Below, in pieces: positions 43,239 to 51,693 of a stretch of DNA of 64,000 nt; the stretch's first letter is position 1, and each line of letters opens with the position of its first letter. The notes under the pieces were generated by a model. It saw only the letters and a list, made by a program, of their open reading frames with translations, made no database searches and was not told the origin of the DNA. The DNA lies in assembly GCA_964629475.1 (NCBI GenBank), contig CAZVQW010000002.1:124001-188000 (forward strand), written 5' to 3'. The position numbers were made by a program, and so were the translations under genes. This stretch comes from SMWD01 sp964629475. GTDB lineage: Bacteria; Pseudomonadota; Gammaproteobacteria; Steroidobacterales; GCA-2729495.

Positions 43239-44405
43239 ATGGCCGACAACGACCAGCAATTTCAGGAAAAAACCGAACAGGCCACTCCCAAGCGCCTCGA
43301 AGAGGCGCGCAAGAAGGGACAGATTGCCCGCTCCAAAGAGTTGAACATGGCCGCTATCATGATCGCCGGAGCAGCATTCCTGGCGATCGGCGGGCCCGGT
43401 CTCGGAGAGTTTTTCGTCGACTTGCTGACGAGTCGGCTGAGTTTCGATGCCTTGTGGCTGCGCAACCCCGACATGATGATGGTTGCATTCGCCGATGCCG
43501 GACTGGCCGCGCTGACCGCATTTGCTCCGTTTCTGCTGCTGGCAGTTATCGCCGCGATACTCGGCGGTGTCGCGCTTGGCGGCTGGTCGTTCAGCATGTC
43601 GCCGATGGCGCCAAAGTTCAGCAAGCTGGATCCGATCAAGGGATTGAAGCGCGTTTTCGGTGTGCGGGGTCTCATCGAAACGGTCAAGGCTATCGCGAAG
43701 GCGTTCGTCGTTGGCGGTTGTGCCGTCGCGTTCCTGTCCTATGCGAGTGACAGCATCATGAATCTCAGCGTGACGCCGTTCGATGCGGCTGTCAGCACCG
43801 TCGGCTCTCTGACCACGACAATTCTGCTCATTTGCAGCGGTTCCCTGGTCCTGATCGCGCTGATCGATGTGCCATTCCAGATATGGAATCACGCCAAGCA
43901 ATTGCGCATGACGCGCAAGGAAGTTCAGGACGAGATGAAGGAGACCGAGGGTCGTCCCGAGGTCCGGGGCCGGATCCGGTCACTGCAGCAGGAGGCCGCA
44001 AGTCGGCGGATGCTGCAGGATGTACCCGACGCCGATGTCATCGTGACGAATCCGACGCATTTTGCCGTCGCGCTGAAGTACGACGACGGCAACATGGGTG
44101 CCCCGATCGTGCTCGCCAAGGGCACGGACTTTATGGCACAGCGCATTCGCGAGATCGCCGAAGAAAACAGCATTGCATTCTTCGAAGCGCCGCCGCTGGC
44201 GCGCGCACTGTACTGGACGACCGATATCGGCGCCGAGATACCGGCGCGCCTGTACCTGGCTGTTGCCCAGGTTCTGACTTACGTATTCCGCCTGCAGAGC
44301 GCGATGGCGGGCGACGGCGAATGGCCGGATCGTCCGCGCGTCGAGGTCGATGCGGAACTGACCGAACGGCCGAAACCCGGTTCAACGAACCAGCGAACAG
44401 ATTAA
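43239..44405 (+). CDS. flhB: flagellar biosynthesis protein FlhB
   Basis: FlhB controls the export specificity switch. From the ATG at 43239 the product has 388 residues: the N-terminal EKTEQATPKRLEEARKKGQIARSKEL, four membrane segments, and a cytoplasmic domain with the self-cleaving NPTH motif in DVIVTNPTHFAVALKYD. The switch follows cleavage between N and P after FliK contact. A TTG at 43233 in the same frame is not favoured. The C-terminal about 50 residues are polar and variable. Confidence 0.97.
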   Translation: MADNDQQFQEKTEQATPKRLEEARKKGQIARSKELNMAAIMIAGAAFLAIGGPGLGEFFVDLLTSRLSFDALWLRNPDMMMVAFADAGLAALTAFAPFLLLAVIAAILGGVALGGWSFSMSPMAPKFSKLDPIKGLKRVFGVRGLIETVKAIAKAFVVGGCAVAFLSYASDSIMNLSVTPFDAAVSTVGSLTTTILLICSGSLVLIALIDVPFQIWNHAKQLRMTRKEVQDEMKETEGRPEVRGRIRSLQQEAASRRMLQDVPDADVIVTNPTHFAVALKYDDGNMGAPIVLAKGTDFMAQRIREIAEENSIAFFEAPPLARALYWTTDIGAEIPARLYLAVAQVLTYVFRLQSAMAGDGEWPDRPRVEVDAELTERPKPGSTNQRTD

Positions 44406-44417
44406 CTTGAGGTCCGG

Positions 44418-46508
44418 ATGAGCGAACAAGCAATAAAAGCGGTATCAGTACTGAAAACGATCGTCACAAACGGCGCCGGTGTTCCGCTCGTGCTGCTGGC
44501 GATGCTGGCCATGGTTGTGTTGCCGCTGCCGCCGATGCTTCTCGACACATTGTTTACGTTCAATATCTGCCTGTCGCTTGTGATTATTCTGGCCGTCATG
44601 TACGTGTTGCGACCCATCGATCTGGCCGTATTCCCTAGTGTTTTGCTCATCGCGACGTTGCTGCGTCTTGCGCTGAATGTCGCATCGACCCGTGTCGTGT
44701 TGCTGGATGGACATACCGGCACCGGCGCTGCGGGCAAGGTTATCGAGGCCTTCGGTGAATTCGTCGTCGGCGGTAATTATGCCGTCGGTATTGTGATCTT
44801 TGCGATCCTGGTCATCATTAACTTCGTCGTCGTGACCAAGGGTGCCGGTCGCGTGTCTGAGGTCAGTGCCCGGTTTACCCTCGATGCATTACCCGGTAAG
44901 CAGATGGCGATCGATGCCGATCTCAACGCCGGCCTGATTACCCAGGAAGAAGCGGTCGAGCGGCGCGGTGAGATTCGTTCCGAGGCCGATTTCTACGGAG
45001 CGATGGATGGCGCGAGCAAATTTGTGCGCGGCGACGCCGTCGCTGGTTTGCTGATCCTGTTTATCAACCTGATCGGCGGCATGCTGATCGGTGTCGGCCA
45101 GCATGACATGGCGGCAGCGGATGCTGCCGAGACCTATGCGCTGCTGACGATTGGTGACGGCTTGGTCGCACAGATTCCGTCGCTGCTGCTCGCGACTGCA
45201 GTCGCGTTGATCGTCACGCGCATGTCGCGCGCCGAGGACATGAGCACGCAGATGATCGGCCAGTTACTCGGCGACCGGCGCATCCTGCGCGTGGTGGCCG
45301 GCCTGCTCGGATTGCTCGGCATCGTGCCGGGCATGCCGAATGTTGCATTTTTACTGATGGCCGCTGCCTGTGCCGGATTCGCATGGTATCGCGACAGGAC
45401 TCCTGGGGCGAAGGACGAAATCATCGAAGAAATCCTCGAACCCGATCCGGTAGACACCGAGGCCGTCCGCGAGCTGAGCTGGGACGATGTGGGCGAGACC
45501 GATGCGATCGCCCTCGATGTCGGCTACCGGCTGATACCGCTTGTCGATAAGAATCAGGACGGTGAATTAATGCGGCGTATCAAGGGCGTGCGCAAGCGCC
45601 TGTCGGAAGAGCTCGGTTTTTTGATTCCTCCCGTGCGTATTCGCGACGATCTCGATCTGCCGGCCAATGGTTATCGCGTCAGCCTCACCGGTTCGCCGAT
45701 TGCGAACGGGGAAATTTTTATCGATAAGGATCTGGCGATTAATCCGGGTCATATCGAGGACACGATAGACGGTATTGCGACGCAGGATCCGGCTTTTGGT
45801 CTCGAGGCGGCATGGATCGAACCGGTTCAGCGTGAAGACGCGCAGGCGCGTGGATATACGGTCGTCGACGTGCCGACCGTGATCGCGACGCATATCAGTA
45901 AGCTGCTGCAGGAAAACGCACACGAGCTGTTCGGTCACCAGGAGGCACAGGAACTGGTCGATCGACTCGAGAAGCAGTCGCCGAAACTCGTCGAGGAGTT
46001 GGTGCCCAAGACACTACCGCTCAGTTGCGTCGTCAGGGTCCTGCAGGAATTGCTGCGCGAGCAGATTCCGGTCAGCAATATGCGCACGATCGGTCAGACG
46101 CTGGCCGAGCACGGACGAAATACGCAGGACCCGGATGTGCTGGTTGGCTTCGTCCGTGTCGCACTGGGTCGGTCGATCGTGCAGAAGGTTAGCGGTGACG
46201 CGACGGAATTGCCGGTTATCACACTCGAGCCGCAACTCGAACATATCCTGCAAGAGGCATTAAACGGTGGCCCCGGATCGGGTGCGGCACTCGAACCGAC
46301 GCTGGCCGAACGCGTACAGGAACAACTGTCGGCGACGACTCAACAGCAGGAACTGGCTGGTGAGCCGGCCGTCCTGCTCGTCGCCCCGGGGTTGCGTTCG
46401 TGGCTGGCACGGTTTCTGCGGTTTTCGGTGCCGAGCCTGAAGGTGCTCGGCTACAACGAGGTTCCGGACAACAAGCGTATCAGGCTGGTTACGGCGGTCG
46501 GAGCATAG
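44418..46508 (+). CDS. flhA: flagellar biosynthesis protein FlhA
   Basis: FlhA is the export-gate platform. The 696-residue protein has about eight transmembrane segments in the first 330 residues. The FHIPEP signature region reads GRVSEVSARFTLDALPGKQMAIDADLNAGLI. The cytoplasmic domain includes DVGYRLIPLVDKNQDGELMRRIKGVRKRLSEELGFLIPPVRIRDD. GAGG precedes the ATG, 12 bp after flhB. Confidence 0.97.
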   Translation: MSEQAIKAVSVLKTIVTNGAGVPLVLLAMLAMVVLPLPPMLLDTLFTFNICLSLVIILAVMYVLRPIDLAVFPSVLLIATLLRLALNVASTRVVLLDGHTGTGAAGKVIEAFGEFVVGGNYAVGIVIFAILVIINFVVVTKGAGRVSEVSARFTLDALPGKQMAIDADLNAGLITQEEAVERRGEIRSEADFYGAMDGASKFVRGDAVAGLLILFINLIGGMLIGVGQHDMAAADAAETYALLTIGDGLVAQIPSLLLATAVALIVTRMSRAEDMSTQMIGQLLGDRRILRVVAGLLGLLGIVPGMPNVAFLLMAAACAGFAWYRDRTPGAKDEIIEEILEPDPVDTEAVRELSWDDVGETDAIALDVGYRLIPLVDKNQDGELMRRIKGVRKRLSEELGFLIPPVRIRDDLDLPANGYRVSLTGSPIANGEIFIDKDLAINPGHIEDTIDGIATQDPAFGLEAAWIEPVQREDAQARGYTVVDVPTVIATHISKLLQENAHELFGHQEAQELVDRLEKQSPKLVEELVPKTLPLSCVVRVLQELLREQIPVSNMRTIGQTLAEHGRNTQDPDVLVGFVRVALGRSIVQKVSGDATELPVITLEPQLEHILQEALNGGPGSGAALEPTLAERVQEQLSATTQQQELAGEPAVLLVAPGLRSWLARFLRFSVPSLKVLGYNEVPDNKRIRLVTAVGA

Positions 46509-46566
46509 GTCAGGTCAGTCGGACTGGTCATGGTTAAAGATATTTATCGATAAGGAAGAGTGAGTC

Positions 46567-47769
46567 ATGAAGATCAATCGATTCAAGGGAGCGGACATGA
46601 GCGAGACGATGCGCCTGGTGCGTGATGCGCTCGGTCCCGACGCGGTAATTCTCGAGACAAATCGTGACGAAGACGGTGTCGAGATTGCGGCAGCTGTGGA
46701 TTTCAATCCGGTCGAATATAGTCGGATGCAGGAACCCGATCAGCACATCCCGCAGTTCTCTGATCGCTCGAAGGTCGACGCGACAACTTCGAATGATGTC
46801 GCCGAAAATGAAAAACCCGTCACAATGCCGGAAGTCCAGCGACTCAATGCGGAGGTCGAAAACATCCGTTACTTGCTCGAAGAGCAATTGGCACGCCTGG
46901 TCTGGGACGACAGCACGCGACGCAGTCCGGAAGAGGCGGGCATTATGCGTAATCTCGCCAAGCTCGGTATCGCACCGGATGTCGTGACCGGATTGCTGCG
47001 CGGGATGGACATTGATGACATGACGAACAACGGCTGGACGGCATCGCTCAAGCATCTCGCCGAGGCCGTCGCGACGACTGAAGAAGACCTGATTTGTCGT
47101 GGCGGTATATTTGCACTGGTTGGCCCGACCGGCGTCGGTAAAACAACGACGATTGCCAAGCTGGCCGCGCGTTACGCAATGAGCCACGGCCCGGACGACA
47201 TCGCGTTCGTCACGACGGACGGCTATAAGATCGCCGCACGCGAGCAACTCGAGACATTCGGCAAAATTCTCGGTGCTCCGGTCTACGAGGCAACGGACAG
47301 CGAGAGTCTCGGCGCAGTACTGCGCGGGCTTGCAGACAAGGGCCTGGTGCTGATCGATACGGCCGGCATGGGCCAGAAGGATGTGCGTCTTGCGCAACAA
47401 CTGGGTTGCCTGTCACACGCCGATGCGGATATTAAAGTTCTGTTGACGCTTCCGGCCAATGTGCAAAGTGAATCGATGCACGAAATTGTCACCGCTTTCC
47501 AGCCCGCCAATCCGGTGGCCTGCATTCTGACCAAGGTAGATGAAGCGGCGTCTCTGGGCGGCGCCCTGTCGACGATCATTCGCTCCGATCTATCGTTGGC
47601 CTATGTCACCAACGGTCAGCGTGTCCCTGAAGATCTGCATTTTGCTCATCCACGCCGGGCCTGGCTCGTTAAATCCGCGGTCGAGTCGATGAATCGACGT
47701 GAACGGCCCATCACCGATGAATTCATGGCTCAGAATTTTGCGGAGGTTCTTGCCCATGAATGCGCCTGA
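46567..47769 (+). CDS. flhF: flagellar biosynthesis GTPase FlhF
   Basis: FlhF is an SRP-type GTPase that sets polar placement of the flagellum. The 400 residues comprise a B-domain (about 1-85, MKINRFKGADMSETMRLVRDALGPDAVILETN), an N-domain, and a G-domain with P-loop GPTGVGKTTTIAKLAARYA and DTAGMGQKD (G3). The end is ANPVACILTKVDEAASLGGAL followed by PEDLHFAHPRRAWLVKSAV. AAGGAAGAG lies upstream. The fleN start lies inside its end. Confidence 0.95.
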   Translation: MKINRFKGADMSETMRLVRDALGPDAVILETNRDEDGVEIAAAVDFNPVEYSRMQEPDQHIPQFSDRSKVDATTSNDVAENEKPVTMPEVQRLNAEVENIRYLLEEQLARLVWDDSTRRSPEEAGIMRNLAKLGIAPDVVTGLLRGMDIDDMTNNGWTASLKHLAEAVATTEEDLICRGGIFALVGPTGVGKTTTIAKLAARYAMSHGPDDIAFVTTDGYKIAAREQLETFGKILGAPVYEATDSESLGAVLRGLADKGLVLIDTAGMGQKDVRLAQQLGCLSHADADIKVLLTLPANVQSESMHEIVTAFQPANPVACILTKVDEAASLGGALSTIIRSDLSLAYVTNGQRVPEDLHFAHPRRAWLVKSAVESMNRRERPITDEFMAQNFAEVLAHECA

Positions 47770-48664
47770 AACAGTCATGTTACAACCCCGCTGTTCAGGC
47801 GATCAGGCCGATGGTTTGCGTCGTCTGCAGCAGCAAAAGCCCATCAAGGTCATCACGGTTACGGGCGGCAAGGGCGGAGTCGGTAAATCGAGCATCTGCG
47901 CGAACCTGGCTGTCGCGATGTCGATGCTGGGACGACGGGTCATGCTGTTGGACGGGGACCTGGGTCTGGCAAATATCGATGTCTTGTTCGGCCTGCAGCC
48001 GAAATTGACGCTCGCTGATGTGCTGCGTAACGATGATGCCCTTGCGGACGTCGTCATCCCGGGGCCTGAAGGTGTTGCGATCATCCCGGGTGCATCCGGC
48101 CTCAGTGAAATGGCGAATCTGTCACCGGCTCACCATGTCGGTATCGTCAACGCATTTTCCGGCCTGACAGCGGACTTCGACACATTGCTCGTCGACACGG
48201 CGGCCGGCATTTCCGACGGCGTATTGCGCTTTGCCGAAGCGGCGCAAGAAGTGCTGATAGTCGTCTGTGATGAATCGACATCGATTACCGACGCGTATGC
48301 GACCATAAAAATACTGAGCACTGAGCGCGGTGTATCCCGCTTTCGCATCGTCACGAATATGACACGCGGCGGAGGCGATGGCAGAAATTTATTCGAAAAA
48401 ATACTCCGCGTCACAGATCGTTTCCTCGATGTGACATTGAATCATGCGGGTTCGGTGCCATATGACGATCGTGTCTGGCGCTCCGTGCAGCTGCAGGTTC
48501 CGTTCATCACGGCATTCCCGGGCTCGCTGGCGTCTTCGGCGCTCAAGAATCTCGCAGTAACTGCCGATAAATGGGATATACCCTCGGTAGCTCGCGGCAA
48601 CATCGAGTTTTTCGTCGACCGACTCCTCCAGTTTCGTGGTTCAGAGGAGATGGCGGTCGCATGA
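47756..48664 (+). CDS. fleN: flagellar number regulator FleN/FlhG (MinD-like ATPase)
   Basis: FleN limits flagellar number and antagonises FleQ. From the ATG at 47756 it has 302 residues. The N-terminal DQADGLRRL (16-24) is the activator motif that stimulates FlhF GTPase. The deviant Walker A is GGKGGVGKSS (37-46), Walker B LDGDLGLANIDVLFGL, and a C-terminal amphipathic helix is expected. It overlaps flhF by 14 bp and fliA by ATGA. Confidence 0.95.
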   Translation: MNAPETVMLQPRCSGDQADGLRRLQQQKPIKVITVTGGKGGVGKSSICANLAVAMSMLGRRVMLLDGDLGLANIDVLFGLQPKLTLADVLRNDDALADVVIPGPEGVAIIPGASGLSEMANLSPAHHVGIVNAFSGLTADFDTLLVDTAAGISDGVLRFAEAAQEVLIVVCDESTSITDAYATIKILSTERGVSRFRIVTNMTRGGGDGRNLFEKILRVTDRFLDVTLNHAGSVPYDDRVWRSVQLQVPFITAFPGSLASSALKNLAVTADKWDIPSVARGNIEFFVDRLLQFRGSEEMAVA

Positions 48665-49440
48665 AGGCCACGACTGTCTATGCAGCCAATGGATCGGTGC
48701 CTCCCGAGGTACTGGTCGAACAGCATGCTCCGATGGTTAAGTGGATCGGCATGCATCTGCTTGGACGGTTGCCGGACACAATCGAACTGGATGATCTCGT
48801 TCAGGTCGGTTTGATGGCATTGCTCGAGGCCGCGAAGCATTACTCGCCTTCCAAGGGCGCGAGTTTTCAGACATATGCGAGTATACGAGTGCGTGGTGCG
48901 ATGTTGGATGAAGTCAGAAGCAATGATTGGGCGCCGCGGTCTGTCTACAGGACGCAGCGCCAGATAACAGCGGCGATCAGCGCCGTCGAAAATCGGACCG
49001 GCGCCGCCGCGAAGCCGGAAGCGATCGCGGAGGAGCTCGGTGTATCGATCGATGAATACTTTCGAATGTTGTCGACGACCGCAACGGCGCGCATGTTCAG
49101 TTTCGATCAGAGCGGTGATGGCCTGGATATCGCCGCGCCAATATCACCGGGTGACGGTTCCGATCCCTGCAAAGAGCTCGAGTCAGTCGAGTTTCGCGAG
49201 GAAATAATCAGGGCGATCAAATCCCTGCCGGAACGCGATGCGCTGGTGTTGTCCCTATATTACGATGACGAACTGAATTTCAAGGAAATCGGCGCTGTTC
49301 TTGGCGTCAGCGAATCCCGTGTCTGCCAGCTGCATGGCCAGGCATTGATCAGGGTTCGTTCGCACATCCACGAATCGGCCGATTCTGACGCAATTGAGCC
49401 GGCACCGGAATCCCGCCAAGCCACGGAGGTACTGAGCTGA
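48661..49440 (+). CDS. fliA: RNA polymerase sigma factor FliA (sigma-28)
   Basis: FliA directs late flagellar transcription. From the ATG at 48661 it has 259 residues: region 2 (MVKWIGMHLLGRLPDTIELDDLVQVGLMALLEAAKHYSPSKGASFQTYASIRVRGAMLDEVR), region 3, and region 4 (LPERDALVLSLYYDDELNFKEIGAVLGVSESRVCQLHGQALIRVR). It is inhibited by FlgM, encoded at 12939-13250. Overlap with fleN and with the small ORF downstream is 4 bp and 1 bp. Confidence 0.97.
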   Translation: MKATTVYAANGSVPPEVLVEQHAPMVKWIGMHLLGRLPDTIELDDLVQVGLMALLEAAKHYSPSKGASFQTYASIRVRGAMLDEVRSNDWAPRSVYRTQRQITAAISAVENRTGAAAKPEAIAEELGVSIDEYFRMLSTTATARMFSFDQSGDGLDIAAPISPGDGSDPCKELESVEFREEIIRAIKSLPERDALVLSLYYDDELNFKEIGAVLGVSESRVCQLHGQALIRVRSHIHESADSDAIEPAPESRQATEVLS

Positions 49441-49616
49441 TGGACCCTCTGAATCCGATCAAACCCACATTTCCGAGTCCGCGTGTCAGACCGCCTGAGG
49501 GTAAAGTAAAAAGACGTGAACCAGATACGGGTGGAAGCCTGCAAAAGCAGGATAATCAGGGCCGAAAGCGACATAAACCGGCCTCCGGCGATCACCAGGT
49601 CGATGAATTAGCTTAA
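49440..49616 (+). CDS. small basic proline-rich protein (58 aa) after fliA
   Basis: An ATG whose first base is the last base of the fliA stop (TGATG) opens a frame of 58 codons ending in TAA at 49614-49616. The product begins MDPLNPIKPTFPSPRVRPPE and is rich in Pro, Lys, Arg, Gln and Asp, with no membrane segment and probably disordered. The tight overlap suggests translational coupling with fliA. I recognise no family. The 13-bp gap to the next gene is consistent with one operon. A non-coding spacer is the alternative. Confidence 0.6.
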   Translation: MDPLNPIKPTFPSPRVRPPEGKVKRREPDTGGSLQKQDNQGRKRHKPASGDHQVDELA

Positions 49617-49629
49617 TGGAGATTTTGGT

Positions 49630-50106
49630 ATGAACAGTCTGATCCTGATGCTCGGCCTATTGGCTGCAGGGATGTCCGGCATTGCGATGCTTGCGCTACG
49701 CCGGGCCCGCCTGGCAGGTGCGCATTGTCTCGATCTCGAACTGTTAATCATTGATGCCGATCAGCGTCTCGACGATATCGAGACGCAAATCCTGCGTCTG
49801 ATGAAGGACGGCAAGCAGACGGCCGGGCAGGTCGACAGGCTGGCAGCCGATCAGGGTCGTCTGGCATCGAATGAGAGCAGCAACGGTTTTGGTGAAGCGA
49901 TAGCCCTGATTCAACATGGCGCCAGTGCCGAGCAATTGATCAAAACATGCGGCATCAGTCGCGCCGAGGCTCATCTCGTCGAAACACTGTATGGAAAAAA
50001 CAAGTCGACGCTGTCTTCTGGCTCGACAAATGAGTTCAATGCACCGAATAAGTTCGTTTTTGTCGATACGCATCTGGAAGTGGCCAAACATCGGCCAGAA
50101 ATGTAA
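49630..50106 (+). CDS. DUF2802 domain protein of the flagellar cluster
   Basis: This 158-residue protein starts with a membrane helix (LILMLGLLAAGMSGIAMLALRR) and continues with a cytoplasmic coiled region (LLIIDADQRLDDIETQILRLMKDG). The DUF2802 core is IALIQHGASAEQLIKTCGISRAEAHLVETLYG, which resembles a helix-turn-helix. Proteins of this family occur next to fliA and chemotaxis genes in vibrios, shewanellae and pseudomonads; a function is not firmly known to me. GGAG precedes the ATG. Confidence 0.85.
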   Translation: MNSLILMLGLLAAGMSGIAMLALRRARLAGAHCLDLELLIIDADQRLDDIETQILRLMKDGKQTAGQVDRLAADQGRLASNESSNGFGEAIALIQHGASAEQLIKTCGISRAEAHLVETLYGKNKSTLSSGSTNEFNAPNKFVFVDTHLEVAKHRPEM

Positions 50107-50129
50107 CAGTACTGATTGGAGCCCGACTG

Positions 50130-51647
50130 ATGGTATCTATTCCCGACAAGATTATTGAACGCTTGCAAACGTGCACTAATTTTCCCTCGCCACCGCCGGT
50201 GGCGCTGAAAGTGATCGAACTCGCCCAGAACCCGAACACGGATTTACGCATCGTTGCCGATACGTGTAGTGGGGATCCTGCTATCGCGGCCAAGGTTATG
50301 AAAATCGCAAACTCGGCTTTGTATGCAAGCCGGCGGGAAAGCACAAATCTACGCCAGGCGTTGATCGTGCTCGGTCTCAATGCGACCCTGACCCTGGCGC
50401 TGAGTTTCACGCTTGTATCGAGCTTGCGTCGCGATCCTCCGAAAGGATTCGATTTTCTTGGCTACTGGCGTCGCGCCATCCTCGCGGCGACGTGGGGCAA
50501 GTTACTCGCGACGGAGTTGAACCAGCAGTTTGCCGAAGAAGTCTTTATCTCGTCATTGTTGCAGGATATCGGCATGCTGGCGATTGACCGGATTGGAGCC
50601 GAGACCTATCAGGATATTTCTCCATTGCAACTCGACCACGCCAAATTACTGCAGCATGAAGTCAGCCAGCTCGGTGCTGATCATGCAGCCATAGGTGGTT
50701 GGTTGCTCGATAGCTGGAATATGCCGAAACAACTGGTTCGTGCCGTTGCGCACAGCCATGATGTTGAGGCCGCGGATATCGAGTCGGAGCGACGCATGCA
50801 TGTCCGTATCGTTGCAATGTCCGGTCAACTCGCCGATGTGTGGCTGTCGGATGGCAACGAAGTTGCGCTACAGCGCGCTGCCGTTTCAGTCGAGAAATAT
50901 CTCGGCATCATTCCAAACCGGCTGGCCGAAATGTTTGAGCTCATCAGGGAGCAGTTACCGGTTGCAGAAGACCTGTTCGAGATGGACCTGTTCGAAGAGG
51001 GGCAGCTTACGGATATTACCGATGCGGCACGCGAGATTTTGATGATTCGCAACTTGCACGCATTGTCAGATGCCTTCGAGCTCCAGAAGAAGGCATCGGT
51101 ACTGCAAACAGAAAATTTGGTACTGCGCCAGGAAACGACACTGGATGGACTGACCGGGGTCGGTAATCGGCGCTTTTTCGAAGACTCGCTCACGAATGAA
51201 TTTGACAGCGCCAGTCGGCACGAGTGGCCGTTAAGCCTGATATTCGTTGATCTTGACTATTTCAAGGAAATTAACGACTCATACGGACATCCGGCCGGTG
51301 ACGAGGTTCTTCGCAGGATTGCGAGAATGATTACCGCAACGATTCGTTCAGAGGATATCGCGGCCCGTTACGGCGGCGATGAGTTCGTTGTACTGTTGCC
51401 GGGCAGTGACGCCGAGGCAGCCAGCAATGTTGCGGATCGCATCGTGTCGGAGGCCGCAGGTTGCGGTTCGGCAATCGAAAATAGCGAGATCAAACTGACG
51501 TTGTCACTGGGCGTTGTGACGATGGATGCAATGAACGAGTTCGAGACGCAGAAAGATCTGCTCGCCGCAGCTGATGAGGCCCTCTATACCTCGAAGAAAG
51601 GAGGGCGTAACCGGCACACGTGTTACGGTCAGATCAAGGTTGCCTGA
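50130..51647 (+). CDS. HDOD-GGDEF protein (probable diguanylate cyclase)
   Basis: This cytoplasmic protein of 505 residues joins an HDOD domain (about 10-280; FPSPPPVALKVIELAQNPNTDLR and GDPAIAAKVMKIANSALYASRR) to a GGDEF domain (about 335-500). The active-site loop GGDEF (415-419) is intact, and an inhibitory-site RxxD (RSED, 406-409) stands five residues before it. It should therefore make c-di-GMP with product inhibition. It is the last gene of the fliA segment, where chemotaxis genes often lie, and suggests local c-di-GMP input to motility. It is convergent with the FleQ-like gene. Confidence 0.93.
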   Translation: MVSIPDKIIERLQTCTNFPSPPPVALKVIELAQNPNTDLRIVADTCSGDPAIAAKVMKIANSALYASRRESTNLRQALIVLGLNATLTLALSFTLVSSLRRDPPKGFDFLGYWRRAILAATWGKLLATELNQQFAEEVFISSLLQDIGMLAIDRIGAETYQDISPLQLDHAKLLQHEVSQLGADHAAIGGWLLDSWNMPKQLVRAVAHSHDVEAADIESERRMHVRIVAMSGQLADVWLSDGNEVALQRAAVSVEKYLGIIPNRLAEMFELIREQLPVAEDLFEMDLFEEGQLTDITDAAREILMIRNLHALSDAFELQKKASVLQTENLVLRQETTLDGLTGVGNRRFFEDSLTNEFDSASRHEWPLSLIFVDLDYFKEINDSYGHPAGDEVLRRIARMITATIRSEDIAARYGGDEFVVLLPGSDAEAASNVADRIVSEAAGCGSAIENSEIKLTLSLGVVTMDAMNEFETQKDLLAAADEALYTSKKGGRNRHTCYGQIKVA

Positions 51648-51693
51648 ACAGATGTGCGGTGCCGTTGCTATCGGCTGACTTAGCGGGGCTGAT

